DNA of 64,000 nt from Jingyaoa shaoxingensis (GTDB lineage: Bacteria; Bacillota; Clostridia; Lachnospirales; Lachnospiraceae), in the NCBI RefSeq assembly GCF_014385005.1, contig NZ_JACRSZ010000015.1, positions 35,291 to 99,290 on the forward strand, given 5' to 3'. Shown here piece by piece: positions 34,737 to 41,755 of the stretch. The notes below the pieces were generated by a model. The model made no database searches, was not told the origin of the DNA, and saw only the letters and a list, made by a program, of their open reading frames with translations. The stretch's first letter is position 1; the number at the start of each line of letters is the position of its first letter. The position numbers were made by a program, and so were the translations under genes.

Positions 34737-35677
34737 AATTAATTTCTATCGTCATTCCATGTTACAATTCTCAGGCTACGATCCGCAAAGTAACCGAGAT
34801 GGTCATGGAAGAATTTAAGAAAATGCCAGAGTACGACTGCGAGTTCGTTCTGGTCAATGATGGCTCACCGAAGGATGACACTTACGGCGAGATCGAGAAG
34901 CTGGGACGGGATTACCCGAATGTGAAGGGCGTGAATCTGCTGCGTAACTTCGGACAGCACAACGCACTGATGGCAGCCCTGCACTATACAACCGGTGATT
35001 ATATCCTGGGAATGGATGATGACATGCAGACTCATCCATCACAGATCAGCAAGCTGATTCACAAGATGGAAGAAGGATTCGACCTGGTATACGGATGTTA
35101 TCCGAAGAAGAAGAACTCTTTTCTGAAGAATCTGTCCAGCAAGCTGAACGAGGTATCTTCCAGAATTCTTCTGGGCAGACCGAAGAATATTGTATCCAGT
35201 AATTTCTGGATGATTACCCGTCAGGTGCGGGATGAAGTGATCAAATACGACAGCTTTAATCCATATATTGACGGTATTTTTTACCGTACCACCCACAAGA
35301 TCGGTAATGTAGAAGTGGAGCACTTCAAGCGGGAAGTGGGCACGTCCAATTATACTCTGAAGAAACTGATGAAGCTGTGGCTGGCATACTGGAATTACTC
35401 TGTGATTCCACTGCGTATCTCATCCGTACTAGGATGTATTTCGGCAGCAGGAGGATTCCTGGCAGCTCTGTGCATCATCATTTACAAACTGATCGACCCG
35501 ACCGTGACCGTGGGCTGGGCATCCACCATCTGCATCATTGTGGTGCTTGCCGGACTGATTCTCATGGTGCTGGGTATTATCGGAGAATATCTGGGCAAAA
35601 TGATACTGATTCTGAACCGGACCCCGCAGTACATTGTCCGTGAGACCATTAATGTAACAGAGGATGAAAAACAGTGA
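34733..35677 (+). CDS. GT2 family glycosyltransferase with two C-terminal membrane helices (ArnC/GtrB-like)
   Basis: A 314-residue polyprenyl-phosphate glycosyltransferase. The GT2 fold opens with ISIVIPCYNSQATIRKV; LVNDGSPKD and GMDDDMQTHPSQ give the nucleotide- and metal-binding Asp residues. The region HFKREVGTSNYTLKKLMKLW marks the DPM1/GtrB/ArnC group. Two hydrophobic helices (about 225-250 and 262-285) anchor it to the membrane. Such enzymes move a sugar from a nucleotide onto undecaprenyl phosphate on the inner face. It overlaps both neighbours, and the two EmrE-like proteins downstream are the expected flippase. Confidence 0.9.
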   Translation: MKLISIVIPCYNSQATIRKVTEMVMEEFKKMPEYDCEFVLVNDGSPKDDTYGEIEKLGRDYPNVKGVNLLRNFGQHNALMAALHYTTGDYILGMDDDMQTHPSQISKLIHKMEEGFDLVYGCYPKKKNSFLKNLSSKLNEVSSRILLGRPKNIVSSNFWMITRQVRDEVIKYDSFNPYIDGIFYRTTHKIGNVEVEHFKREVGTSNYTLKKLMKLWLAYWNYSVIPLRISSVLGCISAAGGFLAALCIIIYKLIDPTVTVGWASTICIIVVLAGLILMVLGIIGEYLGKMILILNRTPQYIVRETINVTEDEKQ

Positions 35678-36882
35678 AAAAAATCATGATTTTAGGAGCG
35701 GGCACCTATCAGGTACCGCTGATTCAGACCGCCCGCCGTATGGGGCTCTACACCATAGTGGTCAGCATTCCGGGAGACTATCAGGGCTTCGCCCTGGCAA
35801 ATAAGATCTACGAACTGGATACCAGAGACAAAGACGGTATTCTGGAAGCTGCCAGAGAAGAACAGATCGACGGCATCTGTACATCAGGTACCGACGTGGC
35901 AGTATCCACTATCGGTTATGTCTGTGAGAAAATGGGGTTATCCGGCATTCCACAGGAAGCCGCAGCCATCCTGACGGACAAGGCGCTGATGAAAGAAGCC
36001 TTTTTAAAAGGCGGTGTATCGGCATCCACAGGCATGCGTGTTTACAGCCTGACAGAGGCCAGATCAGCTGCAGAACGGATCGGTTACCCGGTAGTTGTGA
36101 AGCGGGTAGACAGTTCAGGAAGCCGCGGAATTACCGTAGTAGAACAGCCGGAACGGCTGGAAGAGGCCTATCATCACGCAGCGAAGCGTTCCACCAGAGA
36201 TTATGTGTTGGTAGAAGGATTCATTAAGGGAACCGAGATCGGTGTGGACGGATTCGTCCAGGACGGACAGCTTGTGTTCATGGCACCACATACTAAGTTC
36301 GTATACAGAGGAAAGAACACCACCATACCGGTGGGGCATGCCTTCCCGTATACCGGCAGCCGGGAAGTCTATGACGAGATCGGCAGACAGATGCAGGCAG
36401 CAGTGACCGCATCAGGCGCAGATCGATGCTCTGTCAATGCAGACGTCTTCGTGGACGGCAATAAGGTATCCATCATCGAGATGGGCGGAAGAACAGGAGC
36501 TACCTGTATTCCGGAACTGATCTCCATCTATTATGGATTTGACTTTTATGAAAAAATGATCCGCAGTGCGCTGGGCGAGCAGGTGGAGTTCAACTGCACC
36601 GGCAGGCAGCCATGCATGGCCAAACTGCTTCTCAGCCCGATAGAAGGAAAAATTTCCCATATTAACATAGAAGGAATCCGTAAGCTGGAAGAGCAGGGAG
36701 TAACCGTATCCCTGGACTTCCCGGTGGGCCATAAGGTCTTCGCCATGGCAGACGGTACCGACCGTATTGGTCACATCATAGCCAGAACAGAGGATGAGAG
36801 CCGGCTGGATGCCTGGATGATGGAAGTCTACCGCTGCATCAGCATCGACGGCGTGACACTGGAGGAGATATGGAAAAGATAA
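35674..36882 (+). CDS. ATP-grasp ligase
   Basis: A 402-residue ATP-grasp enzyme that joins a carboxylate to an amine or similar nucleophile through an acyl-phosphate. The N-terminal pre-ATP-grasp fold begins KKIMILGAGTYQVPLIQTAR; the ATP-binding region has GYPVVVKRVDSSGSRGI and VEGFIKGTEIGVDGFVQ; the metal site is in SVNADVFVDGNKVSIIEMGG. The start is GTG at 35674, overlapping the glycosyltransferase stop. In this operon it might attach an amino acid to a sugar or lipid precursor, but a PurK/CarB-like role on a free metabolite cannot be excluded. Confidence 0.88.
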   Translation: MKKIMILGAGTYQVPLIQTARRMGLYTIVVSIPGDYQGFALANKIYELDTRDKDGILEAAREEQIDGICTSGTDVAVSTIGYVCEKMGLSGIPQEAAAILTDKALMKEAFLKGGVSASTGMRVYSLTEARSAAERIGYPVVVKRVDSSGSRGITVVEQPERLEEAYHHAAKRSTRDYVLVEGFIKGTEIGVDGFVQDGQLVFMAPHTKFVYRGKNTTIPVGHAFPYTGSREVYDEIGRQMQAAVTASGADRCSVNADVFVDGNKVSIIEMGGRTGATCIPELISIYYGFDFYEKMIRSALGEQVEFNCTGRQPCMAKLLLSPIEGKISHINIEGIRKLEEQGVTVSLDFPVGHKVFAMADGTDRIGHIIARTEDESRLDAWMMEVYRCISIDGVTLEEIWKR

Positions 36883-37220
36883 AAAAATACATACTTCTGC
36901 ACCTGACGGTCATGCTGTTCTCCTTTACCAGCGTGTACTCCAAAGCAGCATCCGGATTCTACAACCGGGAAGGACTGACCTCACCGATGCTGTACCTGTT
37001 TCTCTTCCTGATGCTGCTGAACTGTGCATTATATGCGGTCATCTGGCAGAAAGTCATCAAAAAGTTCGAATTAAATGTGGCATATGCCAACCGTACCGTA
37101 TACCTGATCTGGTCCCAGATCTGGGCGGTGATCATATTCCACGAAAATTTATCGGTGAACAATATCATCGGCATGATCATCGTGTTCATCGGAGTATTGG
37201 TGGTGGTTGCCCATGAATAA
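36870..37220 (+). CDS. EmrE/SMR-like small membrane protein, first subunit (ArnE-like)
   Basis: A 116-residue protein with four membrane helices of the drug/metabolite transporter superfamily. Ending in VNNIIGMIIVFIGVLVVVAHE, it shows the helix 4 pattern of SMR proteins, and AYANRTVYLIWSQIWAVIIF resembles helix 3. It overlaps the ATP-grasp gene by 13 bases and the following paralogue by 14. Paired half-size subunits of this kind (ArnE/ArnF) flip undecaprenyl-phosphate-linked aminosugars across the membrane. That the pair does so here is inferred from the ArnC-like enzyme in the same operon. Confidence 0.82.
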   Translation: MEKIKKYILLHLTVMLFSFTSVYSKAASGFYNREGLTSPMLYLFLFLMLLNCALYAVIWQKVIKKFELNVAYANRTVYLIWSQIWAVIIFHENLSVNNIIGMIIVFIGVLVVVAHE

Positions 37221-37548
37221 ATATTTATTGATTATGTTTATCGCGACCTTCTTTTCCGCATCATCCCAGATTCTGCTGAAACAGAGCGCGAACCAGACCC
37301 ATAAGAACGCCATCTTCGAATACCTGAACTGGCGTGTCATATTGTCCTACTTCATCTTCTTTGCAGTACTGCTGGTCAACACCTACGCATATACCCAGGT
37401 AGACATGAAATACGGCGCAGTCATCGACACCTGCACCTATGTCTTCGTCATGATCCTGTCCGGCGTCATCCTGCACGAAAGCTTCACCAAGTGGAAACTC
37501 ATCGGCAACCTGATCATCATCGCCGGCGTCATCGTGTATACACTCTAG
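37207..37548 (+). CDS. EmrE/SMR-like small membrane protein, second subunit (ArnF-like)
   Basis: A 113-residue four-helix protein, paralogous to the upstream gene. The start is within MNKYLLIMFIATFFSASSQI, followed by LLKQSANQTHKN, close to the helix 1 pattern (SQILLK) of SMR and ArnE/F proteins; the C terminus HESFTKWKLIGNLIIIAGV matches helix 4. It is the last gene of the five-gene coupled operon. A heterodimer with the upstream subunit is expected. Confidence 0.82.
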   Translation: MPMNKYLLIMFIATFFSASSQILLKQSANQTHKNAIFEYLNWRVILSYFIFFAVLLVNTYAYTQVDMKYGAVIDTCTYVFVMILSGVILHESFTKWKLIGNLIIIAGVIVYTL

Positions 37549-37643
37549 TCTAGTCCATTGGGGACGGTGTTTTGTGGCTCTCGGTGCTCCGGTTCAACCT
37601 CAATATTCTGCAAAAGTGGTGTAAATTGGACGTTCAGAACAGT

Positions 37644-37672
37644 TTGACAAAATGACAGAAATGGTGTACACT
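37644..37672 (+). promoter_or_regulatory. Promoter of antisense RNA, module 1
   Basis: TTGACA (37644-37649) and TACACT (37667-37672), 17-base spacer. The same arrangement recurs at 38045-38073 and 39544-39572. Confidence 0.75.
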
Positions 37673-37678
37673 ATAGTC

Positions 37679-37788
37679 AATAAGGTAGTTGGAAGGTGGC
37701 TGCAACTCACCTGACCCAGCGAAATTTTAAACGTATTACAAAAATAGTCGTCCTAACTTTACCGGAGTGCAGGACGGCTATTTTTTAT
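37679..37788 (+). ncRNA. Type I antitoxin RNA, module 1 (predicted)
   Basis: A predicted transcript of about 110 bases from the promoter at 37644-37672 to a terminator formed by 37743-37754 and 37771-37782 followed by T6. Its 3' end overlaps the end of the toxin gene on the other strand, as in TxpA/RatA-type systems. It contains the conserved core GGTAG(T/C)(T/C)GGAAGGTG and CAACTCACC shared with module 2. Confidence 0.7.
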
Positions 37789-37867
37789 GTATTCCATGTT
37801 GGCCTATGTAGGTCAGAATTGCCATCAGCATGATGGCGAAAGTAAAAATGTCATTCCATGAAACCAT
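37778..37867 (-). CDS. Small hydrophobic type I toxin (putative holin-like), module 1
   Basis: A 29-residue peptide too short for ordinary gene calling: MVSWNDIFTFAIMLMAILTY, then a short polar tail ending HKK. It has one membrane helix and a basic C terminus, the build of the putative holin-like/TxpA class of type I toxins. GAAAGGGTG lies eight bases before the ATG. A minus-strand promoter lies at 37930-37959, and the structured leader resembles that of module 2. The convergent antisense RNA overlaps its 3' end. Toxicity is inferred from the architecture. Confidence 0.78.
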   Translation of the reverse strand: MVSWNDIFTFAIMLMAILTYIGQHGIHKK

Positions 37868-37929
37868 AATTATCACCCTTTCTGTAAGGCTCAGATCGGA
37901 TGAGAGCGCGTCCCCAGCTACCCAAACAT

Positions 37930-37959
37930 ATTACACAACTTATAACCGAATAAACGCAA
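37930..37959 (-). promoter_or_regulatory. Promoter of toxin mRNA, module 1
   Basis: On the minus strand TTGCGT (37954-37959) and TGTAAT (37930-37935), 18-base spacer; same layout as module 2. Confidence 0.6.
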
Positions 37960-38044
37960 CTGAAAATATGAAAATTATCACATACAATAGAACTTAATTG
38001 GTAAATCTATGCGAATTATGAGCAAATAGAACTTATAGAATAGT

Positions 38045-38073
38045 TTGACAAAAGGATAGAAAAGGTGTAGACT
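38045..38073 (+). promoter_or_regulatory. Promoter of antisense RNA, module 2
   Basis: TTGACA (38045-38050) and TAGACT (38068-38073), 17-base spacer. Confidence 0.7.
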
Positions 38074-38079
38074 GTAATT

Positions 38080-38190
38080 AATAAGGTAGTCGGAAGGTGA
38101 TTGCAACTCACCCAACCTGGCGAAAATTGAAACAAACTATAAGAAATAGTCGTCCGAACTTTGTCAGAGTGTGGGACGACTATTTCTTAT
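38080..38190 (+). ncRNA. Type I antitoxin RNA, module 2 (predicted)
   Basis: Predicted transcript of about 110 bases ending at a perfect 12-bp stem, AAATAGTCGTCC (38144-38155) with GGACGACTATTT (38174-38185). The terminator overlaps the last codons of the toxin on the opposite strand. Core sequence and size match module 1. Confidence 0.7.
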
Positions 38191-38263
38191 TTGTATAACT
38201 TAAAATAGCAATGATAAGCAAAGCAGTAGTAAGTATTATTTGCAATTCCTCGTATGTACTCAT
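38180..38263 (-). CDS. Small hydrophobic type I toxin (putative holin-like), module 2
   Basis: A 27-residue peptide beginning MSTYEELQIILTTALLIIAI and ending with a TNKK tail. The MSTYE start followed by one hydrophobic helix and a lysine-rich end is the recognisable pattern of putative holin-like toxins of Bacillota. AAAGGATG precedes the ATG. Its promoter is the strongest of the set. Although the RNA scaffold is shared with module 1, the peptide is quite different, so the two modules may not neutralise each other. Confidence 0.85.
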   Translation of the reverse strand: MSTYEELQIILTTALLIIAILSYTNKK

Positions 38264-38325
38264 AATAATCATCCTTTCTGTAAGGCTCAGATTGGATGAG
38301 AGCGTCCCCCAACTACCCAGATTTC

Positions 38326-38355
38326 ATTATACAACTTATAGATAGATAAATGCAA
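38326..38355 (-). promoter_or_regulatory. Promoter of toxin mRNA, module 2
   Basis: On the minus strand TTGCAT (38350-38355) and consensus TATAAT (38326-38331), 18-base spacer. It lies just upstream of, and points away from, the rRNA methyltransferase gene. Confidence 0.75.
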
Positions 38356-38380
38356 CAAAAAATATAAAAAGGAAATTACT

Positions 38381-39547
38381 ATGGAAACAAAGAATAACAA
38401 GAACATCACCACCTGCCCCTATGCGAAGAAGTGTGGCGGCTGTCAGTATCAGGGCATAGATTACGCTGCCCAGTTGAAGAAAAAACAGAAAGAAATGAAT
38501 AAGCTTCTGAAGGACTTTGGCAAGCCGGAGCCGATTATCGGCATGAAGGATCCTCTGCATTACCGCAACAAGGTACATGCGGTCTTTGGCAGAACCAGAA
38601 AAGGAGAGATCGTTTCCGGTACCTACGAAGCCGGAACCCACAAGATCGTGAATATCGACGAATGTATGATCGAGGACGAGATCTCCCAGTCTATTATCCG
38701 CACCATCCGTGGACTGTTAAGATCCTTCAAGATTCGTACCTATGATGAGGATACCGGCTACGGTTTACTTCGTCATGTGCTGGTGCGCCGGGGATTTGCC
38801 ACCGGACAGGTGATGGCAGTACTGGTGCTTTCCTCACCAATCCTGCCGTCTAAGAACAATTTTGTGAAAGCACTGCGCAAAGAGCATCCGGAGATCACTA
38901 CAGTAGTACTGAACGTGAACGACAAGAAGACCAGCATGGTCCTGGGAGAACGTGATATCGTACTTTACGGAAAAGGCTATATTGAAGACATCTTATGTGG
39001 CTGTACCTTCCGCATCTCGCCACAGTCCTTCTATCAGGTCAATCCGGTACAGACAGAACGTCTGTATCAGACTGCCATGGATTATGCAGAACTGACCGGA
39101 AAAGAACGGGTCATCGATGCCTACTGCGGGATTGGAACCATCGGCATGGTAGCAGCGAAGAAAGTCCGTGAAGTCATTGGCGTAGAGTTGAACCGCAACG
39201 CAGTAAAAGATGCCAGAATCAATGCGAAGCTGAATCAGATCAAGAACATCGCCTTCTATGAAGGAGATGCCGGCAGATTCATGGTATCCATGGCCGAAGA
39301 AGGAGAGAAGGCAGATGTGGTCTTCATGGATCCGCCGAGAAGCGGCAGCGACGAAGCCTTTCTGTCCTCCGTGATCCGGCTTGCACCGAAACGCATCGTC
39401 TACGTATCCTGCGGACCGGATACCCTGGCACGTGATCTGAAATACCTGGCCAGAAACGGATATCAGGTCAGAAAAATGCAGCCAGTGGATATGTTCGGTT
39501 TCACGGAACATTGCGAGATGGTAGTTCAGCTGGTGAAAAAACGTTGA
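38381..39547 (+). CDS. rlmD: 23S rRNA (uracil-C5)-methyltransferase, RlmD/RlmCD type
   Basis: A 388-residue SAM-dependent rRNA methyltransferase of the TrmA/RumA family. An N-terminal iron-sulfur cluster motif, CPYAKKCGGCQYQG (residues 9-22), is followed by the catalytic domain with VIDAYCGIGTIGMVAAKKV, FMDPPRSGSDEAFL, and the nucleophile/basic site YVSCGPDTLARDLKYL. The TRAM domain of longer members is absent, which is common in this group. The gene sits between two toxin modules, and the -35 box of the third antisense promoter overlaps its stop codon. Confidence 0.93.
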   Translation: METKNNKNITTCPYAKKCGGCQYQGIDYAAQLKKKQKEMNKLLKDFGKPEPIIGMKDPLHYRNKVHAVFGRTRKGEIVSGTYEAGTHKIVNIDECMIEDEISQSIIRTIRGLLRSFKIRTYDEDTGYGLLRHVLVRRGFATGQVMAVLVLSSPILPSKNNFVKALRKEHPEITTVVLNVNDKKTSMVLGERDIVLYGKGYIEDILCGCTFRISPQSFYQVNPVQTERLYQTAMDYAELTGKERVIDAYCGIGTIGMVAAKKVREVIGVELNRNAVKDARINAKLNQIKNIAFYEGDAGRFMVSMAEEGEKADVVFMDPPRSGSDEAFLSSVIRLAPKRIVYVSCGPDTLARDLKYLARNGYQVRKMQPVDMFGFTEHCEMVVQLVKKR

Positions 39548-39572
39548 CAAAAATGGCAGAACACATTATCCT
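39544..39572 (+). promoter_or_regulatory. Promoter of antisense RNA, module 3
   Basis: TTGACA (39544-39549) and TATCCT (39567-39572), 17-base spacer; the -35 box overlaps the stop codon of the rRNA methyltransferase gene. Confidence 0.65.
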
Positions 39573-39578
39573 GTAGAC

Positions 39579-39688
39579 AGGTAGTCGGAAGGTGAGTGCA
39601 CATCACCTGACCCGGCGAATTTCATACTAAGTTATCATAGAGATAGCCGTTCCTGAACTTTGGTCGAGAGCAGGACGGCTATTTTTAT
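39579..39688 (+). ncRNA. Type I antitoxin RNA, module 3, without a functional toxin (predicted)
   Basis: About 110 bases from the promoter at 39544 to a stem of 39643-39655 with 39671-39682 and a short T-run. The core GGTAGTCGGAAGGTGAGTG and the CACCTGACCCGGCGA segment match modules 1 and 2. The toxin opposite is broken, so this may be an orphan antisense RNA able to act on module 1. Confidence 0.6.
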
Positions 39689-39743
39689 GTATTCCATATT
39701 GATCTATGTAAGTCAGAATTGCCATTAACATAATGACAAAAAA
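39679..39743 (-). pseudogene. Remnant of a holin-like toxin, module 3
   Basis: The minus-strand reading FFVIMLMAILTYIDQYGIHK is nearly identical to the second half of the module 1 toxin, but the first nine residues and the ribosome binding site are replaced by unrelated sequence, and one A is missing before the stop codon so the frame runs on. The gene is therefore broken at both ends. Confidence 0.75.
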
Positions 39744-39880
39744 TCAATAGTTAATGGCTCTCTGAGAATTGGATATAAGGGGATACACGAATGTTTTACA
39801 AAATCTGCAGAAAATATGACATAATTTGCACTTGACAAATTTGGGATGTGAATCAATACATAAAGTTAGATTAAAACATC

Positions 39881-39909
39881 TTGACAGGATATATAAAAAT
39901 GACTAAACT
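39881..39909 (+). promoter_or_regulatory. Promoter of the capsule operon
   Basis: TTGACA (39881-39886) and TAAACT (39904-39909), 17-base spacer. A second TTGACA at 39832 has a poorer -10 partner. Confidence 0.6.
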
Positions 39910-39977
39910 AAAAACAGACATAAAAAGCATGGATTCGCATCTTGAAGTGCGCCATTTAAGACGAAAAATCGCATAAA

Positions 39978-40188
39978 ATGTCGGATTTGGCGCGGGGGGG
40001 GGCAAAATAACAATTACATCATAGAAGAGACTGACGGAGAAGATTATGCATCATGGGGGAGAATCGATACTTTGAATATCAAAGGCGATATAGTATCCAT
40101 GGTGTTTTTTTTGCGCCGAAGGTACTATGAATTCGAATCACTCGTCAGACTTGATTTGCAGACAGATATCCGTTATGATCATAGGTGA
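39978..40188 (+). pseudogene. Possible phase-variable small ORF interrupted at a G9 tract
   Basis: From ATG 39978 the frame runs MSDLARGGAK and stops after the nine-G tract (39994-40002). With eight Gs the frame would continue for 69 codons, through ETDGEDYASWGRIDTLNIKG to a TGA at 40186. No family is recognisable and no clear ribosome binding site precedes the ATG, so this may be a decayed gene or chance. It is listed because the tract resembles those in two other genes of the locus. Confidence 0.4.
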
Positions 40189-40285
40189 GAACGGAGTCTG
40201 AAGATGTATCAGTTCAGTGCCTTCACAGATATAATAGGTCCTGAACAGTTATGAGATGGCACAAAGAGATGGAGGGATATAGAAC

Positions 40286-41005
40286 ATGGCTATCAGAATA
40301 TGCGACATGCATTGTCACATATTACCGGGGATCGATGATGGTGCACAGGACATGGACGAGACTATGGCTGCACTGCATGAAGCATATGAGCAGGGCATAC
40401 GGGCGGTCATCGCCACACCACATTACTATCCGGAGAAGTATGAACCAGACGGATCGACGATTCGACAACTTCTGCAGCAGGTAAAGCTGCGGTGCAGAGA
40501 AGAACAGTTGGACATACGTCTGTATGCAGGACAGGAATGTTTCGGGTATTCCGGTCTTGTTGACAAGCTGAACCGGGGAGAAGTACTGACCATGGCGGGC
40601 AGCCGTTATGTACTGACAGAATTTTCGCCGGACTGCGCCTATGCACAGATTCAGCAGATACTGACTCTGCTGCAGCAAGGAGGCTACTACCCGATACTGG
40701 CTCACTTTGAGCGCTACGAATGTCTGGAGCACGAAGAACGTATCCAGGAACTGAAGAACAGGGGAATACTGTTACAGATGAACTACGACACTTTTCTGAA
40801 GAAGCCGGGATGGTTCCGGAAGTCCCAGTGGCAGAAGATGCTGCAGGACGGCACCGTGGACCTGGTGGGAAGCGACTGCCATGGTACCCATTACCGGCCA
40901 TATCATGCTGATGACGCCATCAGATGGATACGGAAGAATGTAGACACAGAAATCCAGAGAAAGATTTTTGTAAAAAATGTACACCAAATATTAAGAAAAG
41001 AATGA
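40286..41005 (+). CDS. cpsB: CpsB/CapC family tyrosine-protein phosphatase (PHP domain)
   Basis: A 239-residue manganese-dependent phosphatase of the PHP fold that dephosphorylates the capsule tyrosine kinase. The metal-binding motif DMHCHILPGIDDGAQDMDET (His9, His11) opens the protein; further ligands are in VIATPHYYPE, GQECFG, ILAHFERYE and GSDCHGTHYRP. GGAGGG lies before the ATG. It begins the conserved regulatory front of the capsule locus together with the Wzz-like and kinase genes. Confidence 0.94.
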   Translation: MAIRICDMHCHILPGIDDGAQDMDETMAALHEAYEQGIRAVIATPHYYPEKYEPDGSTIRQLLQQVKLRCREEQLDIRLYAGQECFGYSGLVDKLNRGEVLTMAGSRYVLTEFSPDCAYAQIQQILTLLQQGGYYPILAHFERYECLEHEERIQELKNRGILLQMNYDTFLKKPGWFRKSQWQKMLQDGTVDLVGSDCHGTHYRPYHADDAIRWIRKNVDTEIQRKIFVKNVHQILRKE

Positions 41006-41017
41006 GGGGAGTATTGA

Positions 41018-41743
41018 ATGGAAAACACAATGGAAAAACAGCCTGTGAACCTGAACACACAGGATGCGGAGATGGAGATTGACCTCTTAGAGATCTTCTA
41101 TCTGCTGAAGTCAAAATGGAAAGAGATCTTTCTGGCACTTCTGGTAGGAGCACTGATCTTCGGTGCATATCATACTTTTCTGGTGAAGCCATCCTATCAG
41201 GCAGATGCCTCTATTTACATCACCAATACCGAGTCAGCTCTTTCCTTTTCGGATCTGCAGCTGTCTTCTGCGCTGACGGATGACTATGCGAACATCATCA
41301 AGAGCCGTACGGTGCTGAATCGCGTGATCGAAGAACTGGATCTGAATCTGGATTATAAGCAGCTGGCCAAGCTGGTAGCAGTATCCAATCCGGATTCCAC
41401 CCATATCGTAGATATCAAGGTAACCTGTGATGATCCGGAGATGAGCCGCAACATCACCAATGCACTGCTGAACATCAGTGTCAGCCAGATCTACCAGATC
41501 ATCGGAAGCGGTGAACCGACCGTGATTGATTACTCTGTAGCAGAAGCAGTACAGGATGTCACACCAAGCTTATTCAAGTATCTGGCAATCGGTGGCTTCC
41601 TGGGAGCATGCGTGGCATGCGCGATCTTCATCCTTCAGATGCTGATGGACGGAACCATGAAGACAGAAGAAGATATTGACAAATACCTGCACCTGCCGGT
41701 ACTGGCAACCGTGCCATACTATAATGAAAAAAAGGGAAAGTGA
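41018..41743 (+). CDS. Wzz/CapA-type chain-length determinant and kinase activator
   Basis: A 241-residue membrane protein with two helices (about 38-58 and 190-210) flanking an extracytoplasmic Wzz domain, for example VKPSYQADASIYITNTESAL and DDYANIIKSRTVLNRVIEEL. In Gram-positive bacteria this protein forms the transmembrane half of a split tyrosine kinase and sets polymer length. It lies 12 bases after cpsB and 12 before the kinase gene. Confidence 0.92.
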   Translation: MENTMEKQPVNLNTQDAEMEIDLLEIFYLLKSKWKEIFLALLVGALIFGAYHTFLVKPSYQADASIYITNTESALSFSDLQLSSALTDDYANIIKSRTVLNRVIEELDLNLDYKQLAKLVAVSNPDSTHIVDIKVTCDDPEMSRNITNALLNISVSQIYQIIGSGEPTVIDYSVAEAVQDVTPSLFKYLAIGGFLGACVACAIFILQMLMDGTMKTEEDIDKYLHLPVLATVPYYNEKKGK

Positions 41744-41755
41744 GATATAGATTAG

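Larger units (their letters stand above)
39744..40285. other. Leader region of the capsule locus
   Basis: About 540 bases without an intact gene. It holds a promoter (39881-39909), a nine-G tract (39994-40002) inside a potential 69-codon ORF that is out of frame as sequenced, and a T8 run near 40105. I see no clear terminator or known riboswitch; a 375-base untranslated leader could carry an antitermination element. Confidence 0.5.

Noticed and set aside
39899..39976. 25-codon ORF in the capsule leader (MTKLKTDIKS start)
   Set aside because: Its start codon lies between the -35 and -10 boxes of the best promoter, so it would not be transcribed from it; no family match.
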